From an uncultured Mycoplasmatota bacterium (GTDB taxonomy: Bacteria > Bacillota_I > Bacilli_A > RF39 > UBA660): a stretch of DNA of 9,420 nt. Below the pieces are notes generated by a model. It saw only the letters and a program-made list of their open reading frames with translations, ran no database searches and was not told the origin of the DNA. Every line of letters begins with the position of its first letter. The first letter of the stretch is position 1. Both the position numbers and the translations under genes were made by a program. Shown piece by piece: positions 1 through 6,704 of this stretch. The DNA lies in contig CANPBV010000060.1 of NCBI GenBank assembly GCA_947572405.1, forward strand, positions 1 through 9,420, in the 5' to 3' direction.

Positions 1-527
1 TCATACACACTCATCATTGAAACCTTACTTGTTTCTTTTTTGGTACATTGTATATGATTAGATTCTAATATCGCGTCAGAACAATAGCTACTTTCTACCA
101 AATACTCTTCAGCATTGGATAATTGATTATAAAATTTATTATTTAACCATTCATATCCATAAGATCCCTGAAACGCATTCGATTCATATCCTAAAACCAT
201 AGACGTCAATATATCATCACTGATTACAACTATATTATTATTCTCATCTACTTTGACAATTCTCCATAAAATTCCAGAGTAAAAAATATAGTTGTTATCT
301 ACTGCTCCTTTATAATAATATTCCTTTTCCTCTTTATATAAGCCGTCTCCTGAAGAAACTACATGATTCAAATCTGTAATAGTTGTCCATAATAAGCGTT
401 CTTTTCCTACTTTTGGATTTTCCAAACGATAATAGTGAACCAATCGGTATCCATAAATTCCACACAGTGTTGCAATAAATAAAACACTTACAATAATAAA
501 TATTTTGGCTATTAATCTTTTATTCAT
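1..527 (-). CDS. Membrane-anchored extracellular protein of unknown function (3' end cut off by window edge)
   Basis: The reading frame starts at ATG 527 and runs off the left edge after 175 codons, so the C-terminus is missing. A GAGG Shine-Dalgarno site lies 6 bases before the start. Residues 1-6 are short and basic. Residues 7-27 form one hydrophobic segment with no lipobox, so this is probably an uncleaved membrane anchor with the rest outside the cell. The outer part contains YSGILWRIVKVD (83-94), VVISDD (100-105) and WLNNKFYNQLSNAEE (127-141), plus Cys149 and Cys161. From memory, a 'G..WRI(V/I)...' strand followed by a 'WLN..FY..L...E' helix is shared with DUF6273-like and related proteins common in gut Firmicutes; I could not check this. 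The gene lies 32 bases downstream of gpmI with no terminator visible between them, so co-transcription is likely. The function is unknown. Confidence 0.8.
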   Translation of the reverse strand, partial: MNKRLIAKIFIIVSVLFIATLCGIYGYRLVHYYRLENPKVGKERLLWTTITDLNHVVSSGDGLYKEEKEYYYKGAVDNNYIFYSGILWRIVKVDENNNIVVISDDILTSMVLGYESNAFQGSYGYEWLNNKFYNQLSNAEEYLVESSYCSDAILESNHIQCTKKETSKVSMMSVY

Positions 528-559
528 AACCTACCTCAATTCTTTTATATCTTTTTTTC

Positions 560-2074
560 TCACAATCCGTTTTCTTTCATTAAACTTTTGCCTGACATTT
601 CCACAGGAATTGGAACTTTTAATAACTCTAATACTGTTGGAGCAATATCTCCAAGTTTTCCATTTTCTAAAGTAATATTCTCTTTTGTTATGATAAATGG
701 TACAAGGGCCGTAGAATGACTCGTTACAATTCTATTTTGTTCATCCAACATTGTTTCACAATTTCCATGATCGGCAGTAACTACCAAAGTTCCATTTACA
801 TCTTGAACTTTTTTTTCTAGTTTTCCTAGACACTCATCTAAGGTTTCAACCGCTTTTACTGTTGCCTCAAAGTCTCCAGTGTGACCAACCATATCTCCGT
901 TGGCATAATTTAATATCACAACATCATAAGAATCAGTTTCTAGTTCCTTCATGAGTCTATCTGTAATTTCTAATGCACTCATTTCTGGTTTCAAATCATA
1001 AGTTGCAACCTTTGGAGATGGAATTAATATGCGAGTACAACCTTTTAATTCTTTTTCTTTTCCACCATCAAAGAAATATGTTACATGTGGATACTTTTCA
1101 GTTTCAGCAATTCGCAGTTGTTTTAACCCCAAGCTACTAACATATTCACCAAAGGTATTCTCTAGTGCTTCTAATTCAAAGGCATGTTTTCCTATCACCT
1201 CATCACTTACTGGCATCATGGTTGCTAACTTTAAATTCGGAATGAATTTTCTTTGAAACCCTTCAAACTTTGGATTGGTTAATGCACTAAATAATTCTCT
1301 TAAACGATCTGGACGATAATTAAAGACAATAATTCCATCATTTTCTTTCACAGTTCCTTCTTCATTAATAATAGCTGGAACAATAAATTCATCAAAAATA
1401 TCTTTCTTATAATTTGCATGTATTATTTCTACTGCATTCTCATATTTTTCTCCTACCCCATTTACAATAATATCATAGGCTTTTTTTACTCGATCCCATC
1501 TATTATCTCGGTCCATTGCATAATATCTTCCTGAGATAGTTGCAATTTTTCCTATACCTAATTCTTTTAATTTTTGTTCTAAAGATTCCATATAGGTAGT
1601 GGCTACATTAGGCAAAGTATCTCTCCCATCCGTAAAGATGTGTATAAACAAATTTGTAATTCCATTCTGTTTAATCATATCTAAAAGCCCCATCAAATGG
1701 CTTATATGAGAATGAATCCCCCCATCACTAAGAAGTCCAAACACATGAAGAGAAGAATGGTTCTCTTTTACATGATTCATCACTTCTAATAATACCTCAT
1801 TATGAAGTATTGTTTTTTCTTCAATATGTTTACTAATAAGTTCTAATGGCTGATATACAATCCTACCAGCGCCAATATTCATATGTCCTACTTCACTATT
1901 TCCCATTTGACCCACTGGTAATCCTACAAGTCTACCACTTGCCTCTAATAAAGAATGAGGATACCTATTCCATAAGGCATTAAAATTAGGCGTTTTAGCC
2001 ACTTTGAATGCATTCCCATGTTCCTCTTTTCTCATTCCTACTCCATCTAGTATACATAGTACAACTGGTTTCAT
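560..2074 (-). CDS. gpmI: 2,3-bisphosphoglycerate-independent phosphoglycerate mutase
   Basis: This cytoplasmic glycolytic enzyme interconverts 3- and 2-phosphoglycerate using two Mn(II) ions and a phosphoserine intermediate. It has 504 residues, close to the family's usual 510, and appears intact. By motif comparison with the Bacillus enzymes, one metal site is D10, S60 (in GNSEVGH, the phosphorylated serine), D435 and H436 (TADHGN). The other is D394, H398 (NGDMVGHTG) and H453 (TSHSTA). Substrate-binding residues include H121 (SDGGIHSH), R151-D152 (TDGRDT), R183, and R254/R257 (FNYRPDR). The start is fixed by AGGGTGAT, followed by ACA and the ATG. In Bacillus this Mn- and pH-sensitive enzyme is needed for sporulation and governs the 3-phosphoglycerate store of the spore. 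That fits a spo0A gene about 1.8 kb upstream, although the two are separated by another gene and a terminator. Confidence 0.98.
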   Translation of the reverse strand: MKPVVLCILDGVGMRKEEHGNAFKVAKTPNFNALWNRYPHSLLEASGRLVGLPVGQMGNSEVGHMNIGAGRIVYQPLELISKHIEEKTILHNEVLLEVMNHVKENHSSLHVFGLLSDGGIHSHISHLMGLLDMIKQNGITNLFIHIFTDGRDTLPNVATTYMESLEQKLKELGIGKIATISGRYYAMDRDNRWDRVKKAYDIIVNGVGEKYENAVEIIHANYKKDIFDEFIVPAIINEEGTVKENDGIIVFNYRPDRLRELFSALTNPKFEGFQRKFIPNLKLATMMPVSDEVIGKHAFELEALENTFGEYVSSLGLKQLRIAETEKYPHVTYFFDGGKEKELKGCTRILIPSPKVATYDLKPEMSALEITDRLMKELETDSYDVVILNYANGDMVGHTGDFEATVKAVETLDECLGKLEKKVQDVNGTLVVTADHGNCETMLDEQNRIVTSHSTALVPFIITKENITLENGKLGDIAPTVLELLKVPIPVEMSGKSLMKENGL

Positions 2075-2122
2075 TGTATCACCCTATAACATTTTAACAT
2101 ATATCAAAAAAAAAATTAAGGG

Positions 2123-2150
2123 AAAAAAAGGAATTCTCATCAATTCTTTT
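2123..2150 (-). terminator. Weak terminator-like or leader hairpin before gpmI
   Basis: On the minus strand GAATT, a six-base loop GATGAG, AATTC, then C and seven T. If the single C is bulged, four more A-T pairs extend the stem. There is only one G-C pair, so the hairpin is weak. It could end transcripts entering from the right, or it could sit inside the gpmI leader if the promoter at 2160-2188 is real. Confidence 0.25.
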
Positions 2151-2159
2151 CGTCATTTA

Positions 2160-2188
2160 ATTCTATTCTGTTAACATTGATTTGAAAA
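2160..2188 (-). promoter_or_regulatory. Candidate sigma-A promoter for gpmI
   Basis: TTTTCA (2183-2188, four of six matches to TTGACA), a 17-base spacer, then TAGAAT (2160-2165, five of six to TATAAT). Transcription would begin near 2153 and give a leader of about 78 bases. This is the best -35/-10 pair I found between the upstream terminator and gpmI, but AT-rich DNA yields such pairs easily. Confidence 0.4.
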
Positions 2189-2302
2189 ATTTCTTACTTT
2201 GAAATTGCGAGAGATTGATGTATTTTTATTATCTCCATTTTTTACCTTTTTCACTTGCTCTTTAAAATATATCACCCAATTTATAAATATTTTACTGGAC
2301 AT
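2171..2302 (-). CDS. Possible 43-residue small protein (doubtful)
   Basis: An ATG-initiated frame of 43 codons ends in TAA, starting 52 bases past the terminator of the upstream gene. The product is basic, with a hydrophobic start (MSSKIFINWVIYF) and many Lys and Asn residues. About two thirds of codons begin with a purine, as in real genes. Against it: the nearest Shine-Dalgarno-like run (AAGGGGG) is about 15 bases from the ATG, which is too far, and no promoter is evident for it. The candidate gpmI promoter overlaps its 3' end. I recognise no family. It may be chance in AT-rich DNA. Confidence 0.25.
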   Translation of the reverse strand: MSSKIFINWVIYFKEQVKKVKNGDNKNTSISRNFKVRNFSNQC

Positions 2303-2354
2303 ATTTTTAATTCTTGTCCCCCTTATTTTTCAATGGTTAACAGCTGTTCATAGC

Positions 2355-2382
2355 TAAAAAAAAAGAAGCAACGACTTCTTTT
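2355..2382 (-). terminator. Rho-independent terminator of the 474-residue membrane protein gene
   Basis: On the minus strand AAAAGAAGT, loop CGTT, GCTTCTTTT (nine pairs including one G-U), running into a nine-T tract. The stem begins inside the stop codon at 2381-2383. This separates the spo0A-side transcripts from gpmI. Confidence 0.85.
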
Positions 2383-3805
2383 ATTTTGCAAATAGCTTCC
2401 CTATATTTTCAAAATATAATTTTATTTTTTCCTGTTCCTCTTCTGTTAAATCGGTTACCAACTTACTATCTTTAATTTCATCAAACACGGCGCCTTTTTT
2501 AGTTTCTATATCAAAATTAATAGTTGCTATTTCTAATGCCATGCCCTGGGCCTTGATCTCAAAACCCAATTGTATATTCTCTTTAACAGAGTCTTTTTTC
2601 TTTTCTTTTAAGGTATGTGTTGAAATAACTTCCAATGTCGCTCCATTTGTTTCTGTACTTAAATGATAGGTTGTAGAATTATCTTCTTTTTTTCCAACCA
2701 AAAGCATTTCTATGTTATTCTCTAATAATTGAATCTTCATCTTAAAACCATCTGTTTCATCTCGCATTATTATTCTAAATTGTAGTTTTCCGGAATCTTC
2801 CAATTCAAATATATAATCATCATCTTTTATAACACTGAAACGCTTCTCTTCATGGTTTGATAATGAAGCCTTCACTATTTTAGGAATCCCCTTTTTTACA
2901 TTAACTGAATAACAAATGTAATAAGAATCTCTAGATTGCACTTCTTCATATTCAGCAAATGCTGGATATAAATTGATTATAAAATCATATGCCCTTTTAT
3001 CAGCTTTTAAATCCTTTATAATATTTTTAGATAATTCATAATCAGCTTTTTCATCAATCACTAGACTAATTTTAGTTGTACGAACCGTTTTTCCATTTAT
3101 GATTATTTTTTCTGGTTGTTTTTTTATATAAGATGATTTTATATTCTTCTTAAAGCTCTTTTTTAAAACATTCCACACATGTGTTACATCATCATAAAAT
3201 AGTTCTGTATCCGTATTTCCTACAGCAATTTTTTGATTATTTTCTAACTGTAGATAATTTTCAAACACTTCTTTTAATAGTAGGTATTGTTTTTGATTAT
3301 CATTGATATAGCCAACATTAAAGATACTTTCATTTTCCAATTTTCCATTCATACCTATAAAAAATTTATGTTCCTTTTTATTAAAACGATTTTCTATATC
3401 AAAAGATAACGAGTTCAATTTTTGAAGAATCGAAAATTCCTCATTATCCTCTTCTAAATTGGAAAGTAAAAATTCCCCAATTTTCATGGTAGCAGTTCCC
3501 TTTGTTGTCATTTCATCCCAATTGTATTGATTGGAATTGAGTGATGCTTTTTCCATCATATCAGCACTATTGGCCCACAAGTCAAGTGATTTTACCAAAG
3601 CATACTTTGGATAAAATCGTAGAAAACAAAAAACAAGTAACAAAAAGAAAATAGTAATCACAACACCTATTCCTATAGGAAGCCATTTTTTCTTCTTACT
3701 TGGTCCTTCTATTTTTGTAATACTCTTATGATCAAACGTTTCGACTGGTTTTATAGGCTCTTCCCGAACCATCTGATATGCCTGTTCTAAATCTTTTTCT
3801 TCCAT
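2381..3805 (-). CDS. Uncharacterised single-pass membrane protein next to spo0A
   Basis: I do not recognise this 474-residue protein. Residues 1-36 are acidic and hydrophilic, KKKK (37-40) follows, then a hydrophobic segment at 41-62. With a basic cytoplasmic flank, the remaining 410 or so residues should lie outside the membrane. That part is rich in charged residues and alternating hydrophobic stretches that suggest beta strands, with no repeats or catalytic motif I can name. It has no lipobox and no C-terminal anchor. Small adhesin-like or lipoprotein-like secreted domains are possible. I chose ATG 3805 over the GTG at 3814: the GAGGG site is 11 bases from the ATG but only 2 from the GTG. 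The gene has its own promoter in the 57-base gap after spo0A and a strong terminator, so it may be expressed independently of spo0A. A sporulation role is only suggested by position. Confidence 0.85.
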   Translation of the reverse strand: MEEKDLEQAYQMVREEPIKPVETFDHKSITKIEGPSKKKKWLPIGIGVVITIFFLLLVFCFLRFYPKYALVKSLDLWANSADMMEKASLNSNQYNWDEMTTKGTATMKIGEFLLSNLEEDNEEFSILQKLNSLSFDIENRFNKKEHKFFIGMNGKLENESIFNVGYINDNQKQYLLLKEVFENYLQLENNQKIAVGNTDTELFYDDVTHVWNVLKKSFKKNIKSSYIKKQPEKIIINGKTVRTTKISLVIDEKADYELSKNIIKDLKADKRAYDFIINLYPAFAEYEEVQSRDSYYICYSVNVKKGIPKIVKASLSNHEEKRFSVIKDDDYIFELEDSGKLQFRIIMRDETDGFKMKIQLLENNIEMLLVGKKEDNSTTYHLSTETNGATLEVISTHTLKEKKKDSVKENIQLGFEIKAQGMALEIATINFDIETKKGAVFDEIKDSKLVTDLTEEEQEKIKLYFENIGKLFAK

Positions 3806-3829
3806 ATTATACACTTCCCTCTACTTTAG

Positions 3830-3858
3830 ATTATACCAAAGTAAAGAAAATATGTATA
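3830..3858 (-). promoter_or_regulatory. Extended -10 promoter for the 474-residue protein gene
   Basis: TATACA (3853-3858, four of six to TTGACA), a 17-base spacer, and a perfect TATAAT (3830-3835) preceded by TGG, i.e. the extended -10 TGn motif. It lies in the 57-base gap between the spo0A stop and the downstream ATG. The predicted start near 3823 leaves a leader of about 18 bases carrying the GAGGG ribosome site. Confidence 0.65.
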
Positions 3859-3862
3859 GAAT

Positions 3863-4630
3863 TTAGCACCCAACTTTATGAAAATCTAAACGCAATTTAT
3901 CAGCGATTGTAACAATAAATTCCGAATTTGTCGGCTTTGCTTTATCAATATCAACGCTATGTCCAAATATTTCTTCCATCAAAGCCCAATTTCCTCTATT
4001 CCAGCTTACTTCTATCGCATGGCGGATTGCTCTTTCAACTCTAGATACGGTTGTATCAAATTTATCTGCCAATTCTGGATAGAGTTCTTTCGTAATTCCA
4101 CCGATTGTTTCAGGGCGTTCAAAAATAATCCCAATTCCTTCCCTGATATATTGGTATCCTTTAATATGAGAAGGTATGCCTAGTTCATGTAACATTTTAG
4201 TGATTGATATTTGTAAATTATTATAGTAGAAATCAATATTTTTTGATTCTTCTTTTTTCCTATTTGCCTCTAAAATTCGTTTTTCTAGGTCAGGTAATTC
4301 AAAAGGTTTTAATATAAAATAATTAACGCCATACTCTGATACTTCACGTATTACCTCACTTGCATTATAGCTAGTGGCTACAATGACTTTTTTAGATATT
4401 CCTCTTTTTTTCATTTCTTCTAGTACATAAATACCATCTTTTTTAGGCATAATTAAATCCAATATAATTAAGTCGTAATGATCTTTCTCTTTATCAATTA
4501 ATTTTATTCCTTGTTCTCCATCATATGCTTCATAATCAACACTAATTGTTTCATGGTTTTTAAAATACTCTTTTACCATTGCTACTAAATTTAAATTATC
4601 ATCTACCATTAAAACTTTTATTTTGTCCAT
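3863..4630 (-). CDS. spo0A: Spo0A, master response regulator of sporulation
   Basis: This cytoplasmic phosphorelay-controlled transcription factor binds 0A boxes to switch cells into sporulation. Numbering is from the second of two adjacent ATGs, chosen because GGGAG lies 7 bases before it but only 4 from the first (4633). The receiver domain (about 4-120) has the acidic pair D10/D11, phosphoacceptor D58 (LDLIMP), switch T86 and K108 (KPF). A linker leads to the Spo0A-specific DNA-binding domain (about 140-255) with HELGIPSHIKGYQYIRE, the recognition helix region SRVERAIRHAIEV (196-208) and KAKPTNSEF (230-238), all hallmarks of the family. At 255 residues it is slightly shorter than Bacillus Spo0A and complete. 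It has its own promoter and a perfect 0A box upstream. The usual upstream neighbour spoIVB is absent; tpiA is there instead. Confidence 0.98.
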   Translation of the reverse strand: MDKIKVLMVDDNLNLVAMVKEYFKNHETISVDYEAYDGEQGIKLIDKEKDHYDLIILDLIMPKKDGIYVLEEMKKRGISKKVIVATSYNASEVIREVSEYGVNYFILKPFELPDLEKRILEANRKKEESKNIDFYYNNLQISITKMLHELGIPSHIKGYQYIREGIGIIFERPETIGGITKELYPELADKFDTTVSRVERAIRHAIEVSWNRGNWALMEEIFGHSVDIDKAKPTNSEFIVTIADKLRLDFHKVGC

Positions 4631-4670
4631 CATTAATCTCCCTCTCTAGTACTACCTTTACTGTATTTCC

Positions 4671-4700
4671 ATTATACATCTTACGTCTATTTTACTACAA
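4671..4700 (-). promoter_or_regulatory. Candidate sigma-A promoter of spo0A
   Basis: A perfect TATAAT (4671-4676) lies 18 bases after TTGTAG (4695-4700, three of six to TTGACA). The weak -35 would suit a promoter needing an activator. Predicted initiation is near 4664, giving a leader of about 33 bases. I saw no convincing sigma-H pair (AGGA...GAAT). Confidence 0.6.
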
Positions 4701-4718
4701 GAGCGAAAAAGTTCTAGT

Positions 4719-4727
4719 TTTGTCGAA
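4719..4727 (+). promoter_or_regulatory. Spo0A binding site (0A box) upstream of spo0A
   Basis: TTTGTCGAA on the plus strand matches the Bacillus 0A-box consensus TTTGTCRAA at all nine positions. It lies about 19 bases upstream of the candidate spo0A -35 element, in the 109-base gap after tpiA. A degenerate second copy, AAGAGCGAA (4699-4707), lies exactly 20 bases away in the same orientation and overlaps the -35. The arrangement suggests autoregulation by Spo0A. Confidence 0.6.
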
Positions 4728-4731
4728 AAGA

Positions 4732-4751
4732 ATAAAAAGTCACCTTTTTAT
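4732..4751 (-). terminator. Hairpin terminator overlapping the tpiA stop codon
   Basis: On the minus strand ATAAAAAG, loop GTGA, CTTTTTAT: a perfect 8-base-pair stem with a GNRA-type tetraloop, followed by TCTTTTC. The tpiA stop TGA is in the loop. The stem is A-U rich with one G-C pair and the T tract is interrupted, so termination may be partial, with some read-through into spo0A. Confidence 0.6.
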
Positions 4752-5474
4752 AGCAACTTCTACAATTTTCAAAAACCTCTTAGCATCTGTTGAGGCACCA
4801 CCTACTAAAAACCCAGATACATTTGGAATTGTATTCAATTCCTTAATATTTTTTTCACTTACACTACCGCCATAAATAACAGGAATATCTTCATAGCGAA
4901 AATATTCTGATACAATACCCTTAATATAGGAAATGGTATCCTTAATATCCTCATTTGTTGGTGTCACATTCGTTCCAATTGCCCATACTGGTTCATAAGC
5001 AATCACGATATGATCAAAATCGGTTTCTTCTAAATTACGTAATGCATTTAGAATTTGTCGCTTTAATACTCTAGCTGTTTTTAACAAATTTTTTTCCTCT
5101 GTTGTTTCACCGATACAAAGAATTACTTCCAATCCAAATTTCAAAGTGGAAACAATTTTTTTATTAATATCCTGATCTGACTCTCTAAAATATCCTCTAC
5201 GCTCACTATGACCTAGTATTGCATATTTGACCCCTAACGAGGCCACTTGAGCTGCTGAAATTTCTCCTGTATAAGCACCGCTATCCCTAAAAAATAGATT
5301 TTGTACTCCTACTTTATAAGACTGTTTTAAAAAGTAAGGTATATAAATATTGCTTGGGCAAATAATTACCTGTTCCCCTAAATTACTAGAATTAATTTTT
5401 CCCAAATATTCACTAATATCTCCCGCAAGTAAGTTCATTTTCATGTTTCCAACAACGATTTTTTTATTTTCCAT
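4740..5474 (-). CDS. tpiA: Triosephosphate isomerase
   Basis: This cytoplasmic TIM-barrel enzyme interconverts dihydroxyacetone phosphate and glyceraldehyde 3-phosphate. It has 244 residues, near the usual 250, and is complete. Active-site residues are all present: N10 and K12 (GNMKMN), the electrophile H89 (LGHSERR), the catalytic base E161 (AYEPVWAIGT, including the phosphate-gripping loop 6), YGGSV (201-205) and LVGGAS near the C-terminus. The start is set by GAGGGG followed by ATTCT and the ATG. The first 11 bases overlap the end of the glycosyltransferase gene, so translation is probably coupled to it. It is the last gene of the five-gene run starting at the pilin-like gene. Confidence 0.97.
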   Translation of the reverse strand: MENKKIVVGNMKMNLLAGDISEYLGKINSSNLGEQVIICPSNIYIPYFLKQSYKVGVQNLFFRDSGAYTGEISAAQVASLGVKYAILGHSERRGYFRESDQDINKKIVSTLKFGLEVILCIGETTEEKNLLKTARVLKRQILNALRNLEETDFDHIVIAYEPVWAIGTNVTPTNEDIKDTISYIKGIVSEYFRYEDIPVIYGGSVSEKNIKELNTIPNVSGFLVGGASTDAKRFLKIVEVAIKR

Positions 5475-6702
5475 AGAATCCCCTCTTTATAACTCCTTCA
5501 ATAGTTCCGACTAAAGAATCTTTACTTTTCCCATGGTTCTCTAATGCTATTTGATACACATCTAATACTCTCTCTGCAAAATATTTTGAAGAATGGGTTT
5601 CCGCACTTATTCTGGCTTGATTACTCATTTTAGAGAGCACTTTTGGGTTTTGAATTAAGTAATTAATTTTCTTTATATAATCATTCAAATCCTCAAATAA
5701 GTAACCATTTAAATCATCCACAATAGCAATTCGAAAACTATCATCATTAATTGCTACAACTGGTAATGATGCCGCCATTGCTTCAATTACTGTAAGACCT
5801 TGTGTTTCTGTTCTAGAGGCGGTTGCAAAAATATCTGCAGCTTCATAATAAAGTGGGATATCATCATATGGAACTTTTCCTGTAAAAATAACACTTTTTT
5901 CTAAATGATATTCTTTAACCATTTTTTTAAAGTGTTCCATATCAGGCCCATCTCCAACAATCATTAACTTCACCTTAGGGTTGCTTTTAATGATCTGTTT
6001 TTCTCCTTCGATCAAAATATCTACACTCTTTTCCTTCCCTAGCCTTCCTACAAATAATACCACAAAATCATCTTCTTGAATAGATAAATTTCGTCTTAAC
6101 TCTAAAATTTGACTAATTTTAAAGTTTTCTCTGTAAAATCTGTCAATTTCTATTCCAGTTGGAATGATATGAACATTTCGATTGATTTTATATTTATCCT
6201 TGAATAAGTCATAGGCCTTTTTGGTTGGAACAATTAATTCAGTTGCCGTTTTATCGCAATAAAATTTTGTTAAATATTCTACTATTTTTTTACTAGTCCC
6301 ATTAAAATATCCTTTGGTAATATAATGGACGTAGTCTTCATACATAGTGTGATAAGTATGAACAAGTGGAATATTCATTTGTTTCGCGATCAGTCTCGCA
6401 AATGTTCCTACTCCAAATTCTGTTTGAGAATGAATAACGTCTAATTTCCAATTTTTAATTTTATTAATTACCCGAACTGGGTAAATTCCTGTTAAGCGAT
6501 AGTCATAAATCCCAATTGGAATTCCTGGAAGCCGAATAATTTTATTATCGTTTTCATATTTATAAGTCAAATTTTCATTGTTTACAGTCACAATAAATAC
6601 TTCATGTCCCAATTTTTCTAAGGCCCCTTTTAACATCACAATACTAGTGGATACTCCGTTAATATAGGGAGGATAAGTATCTGCAAAAATTCCAATTCTC
6701 AT
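5464..6702 (-). CDS. GT4-family glycosyltransferase, probably 1,2-diacylglycerol 3-glucosyltransferase type
   Basis: This 412-residue GT-B fold enzyme probably transfers a sugar from a nucleotide sugar to diacylglycerol on the cytoplasmic membrane face, making a glycolipid anchor. The N-terminal domain starts MRIGIFADTYPPYINGVSTS, which resembles the diacylglycerol glucosyltransferases of Firmicutes. HSQTEFGVGTFARL (91-104) and HTYHTMYEDY (115-124) follow. The C-terminal donor domain has FVGRLGKEKS (217-226), GDGP (250-253) and the EX7E motif E299/E307. No transmembrane helix is present; a basic tail (about 390-412) may touch the membrane. I chose ATG 6702: AAAGGAG lies 8 bases before it and the family begins there. 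A longer open frame to 6774 would overlap the upstream gene by 70 bases. It lies 2 bases after the flippase-like gene and overlaps tpiA by 11. The exact sugar and acceptor are inferred. Confidence 0.9.
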   Translation of the reverse strand: MRIGIFADTYPPYINGVSTSIVMLKGALEKLGHEVFIVTVNNENLTYKYENDNKIIRLPGIPIGIYDYRLTGIYPVRVINKIKNWKLDVIHSQTEFGVGTFARLIAKQMNIPLVHTYHTMYEDYVHYITKGYFNGTSKKIVEYLTKFYCDKTATELIVPTKKAYDLFKDKYKINRNVHIIPTGIEIDRFYRENFKISQILELRRNLSIQEDDFVVLFVGRLGKEKSVDILIEGEKQIIKSNPKVKLMIVGDGPDMEHFKKMVKEYHLEKSVIFTGKVPYDDIPLYYEAADIFATASRTETQGLTVIEAMAASLPVVAINDDSFRIAIVDDLNGYLFEDLNDYIKKINYLIQNPKVLSKMSNQARISAETHSSKYFAERVLDVYQIALENHGKSKDSLVGTIEGVIKRGFYGK

Positions 6703-6704
6703 AA

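Larger units (their letters stand above)
2075..2380. other. 306-base gap upstream of gpmI
   Basis: This is the longest gap without a confident gene. From the right it holds a strong terminator for the upstream gene (2355-2382), a 10-base palindrome AACAGCTGTT (2339-2348), a possible 43-codon ORF (2171-2302), a candidate gpmI promoter (2160-2188), a TGACGAA sequence matching the Spo0A-box core (2149-2155, minus strand), and an A/T-rich hairpin followed by a T run (2123-2150). A run of ten T follows close to gpmI. I see no riboswitch-like conserved block. Confidence 0.6.

Noticed and set aside
1029..1256. Plus-strand open frame of 75 codons inside gpmI
   Set aside because: It lies fully within a conserved gene on the other strand, has no family resemblance and is explained as an antisense shadow.
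2088..2117. TAAAAT close to the gpmI start as a -10 element
   Set aside because: The matching -35 position is a T run with only three of six matches, and initiation would fall almost on the ribosome binding site.
2339..2348. Palindrome AACAGCTGTT as an operator or recombination site
   Set aside because: It is a single short palindrome with no second copy or known family motif, lying just past a terminator.
3959..4183. Plus-strand open frame of 74 codons inside spo0A
   Set aside because: It is antisense to the highly conserved DNA-binding domain of Spo0A, with no recognisable product.
4579..4875. Plus-strand open frame of 98 codons spanning the spo0A-tpiA gap
   Set aside because: It overlaps both genes antisense as well as the spo0A promoter and tpiA terminator. 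It is low-complexity Leu/Ser/Phe sequence typical of antisense AT-rich frames.
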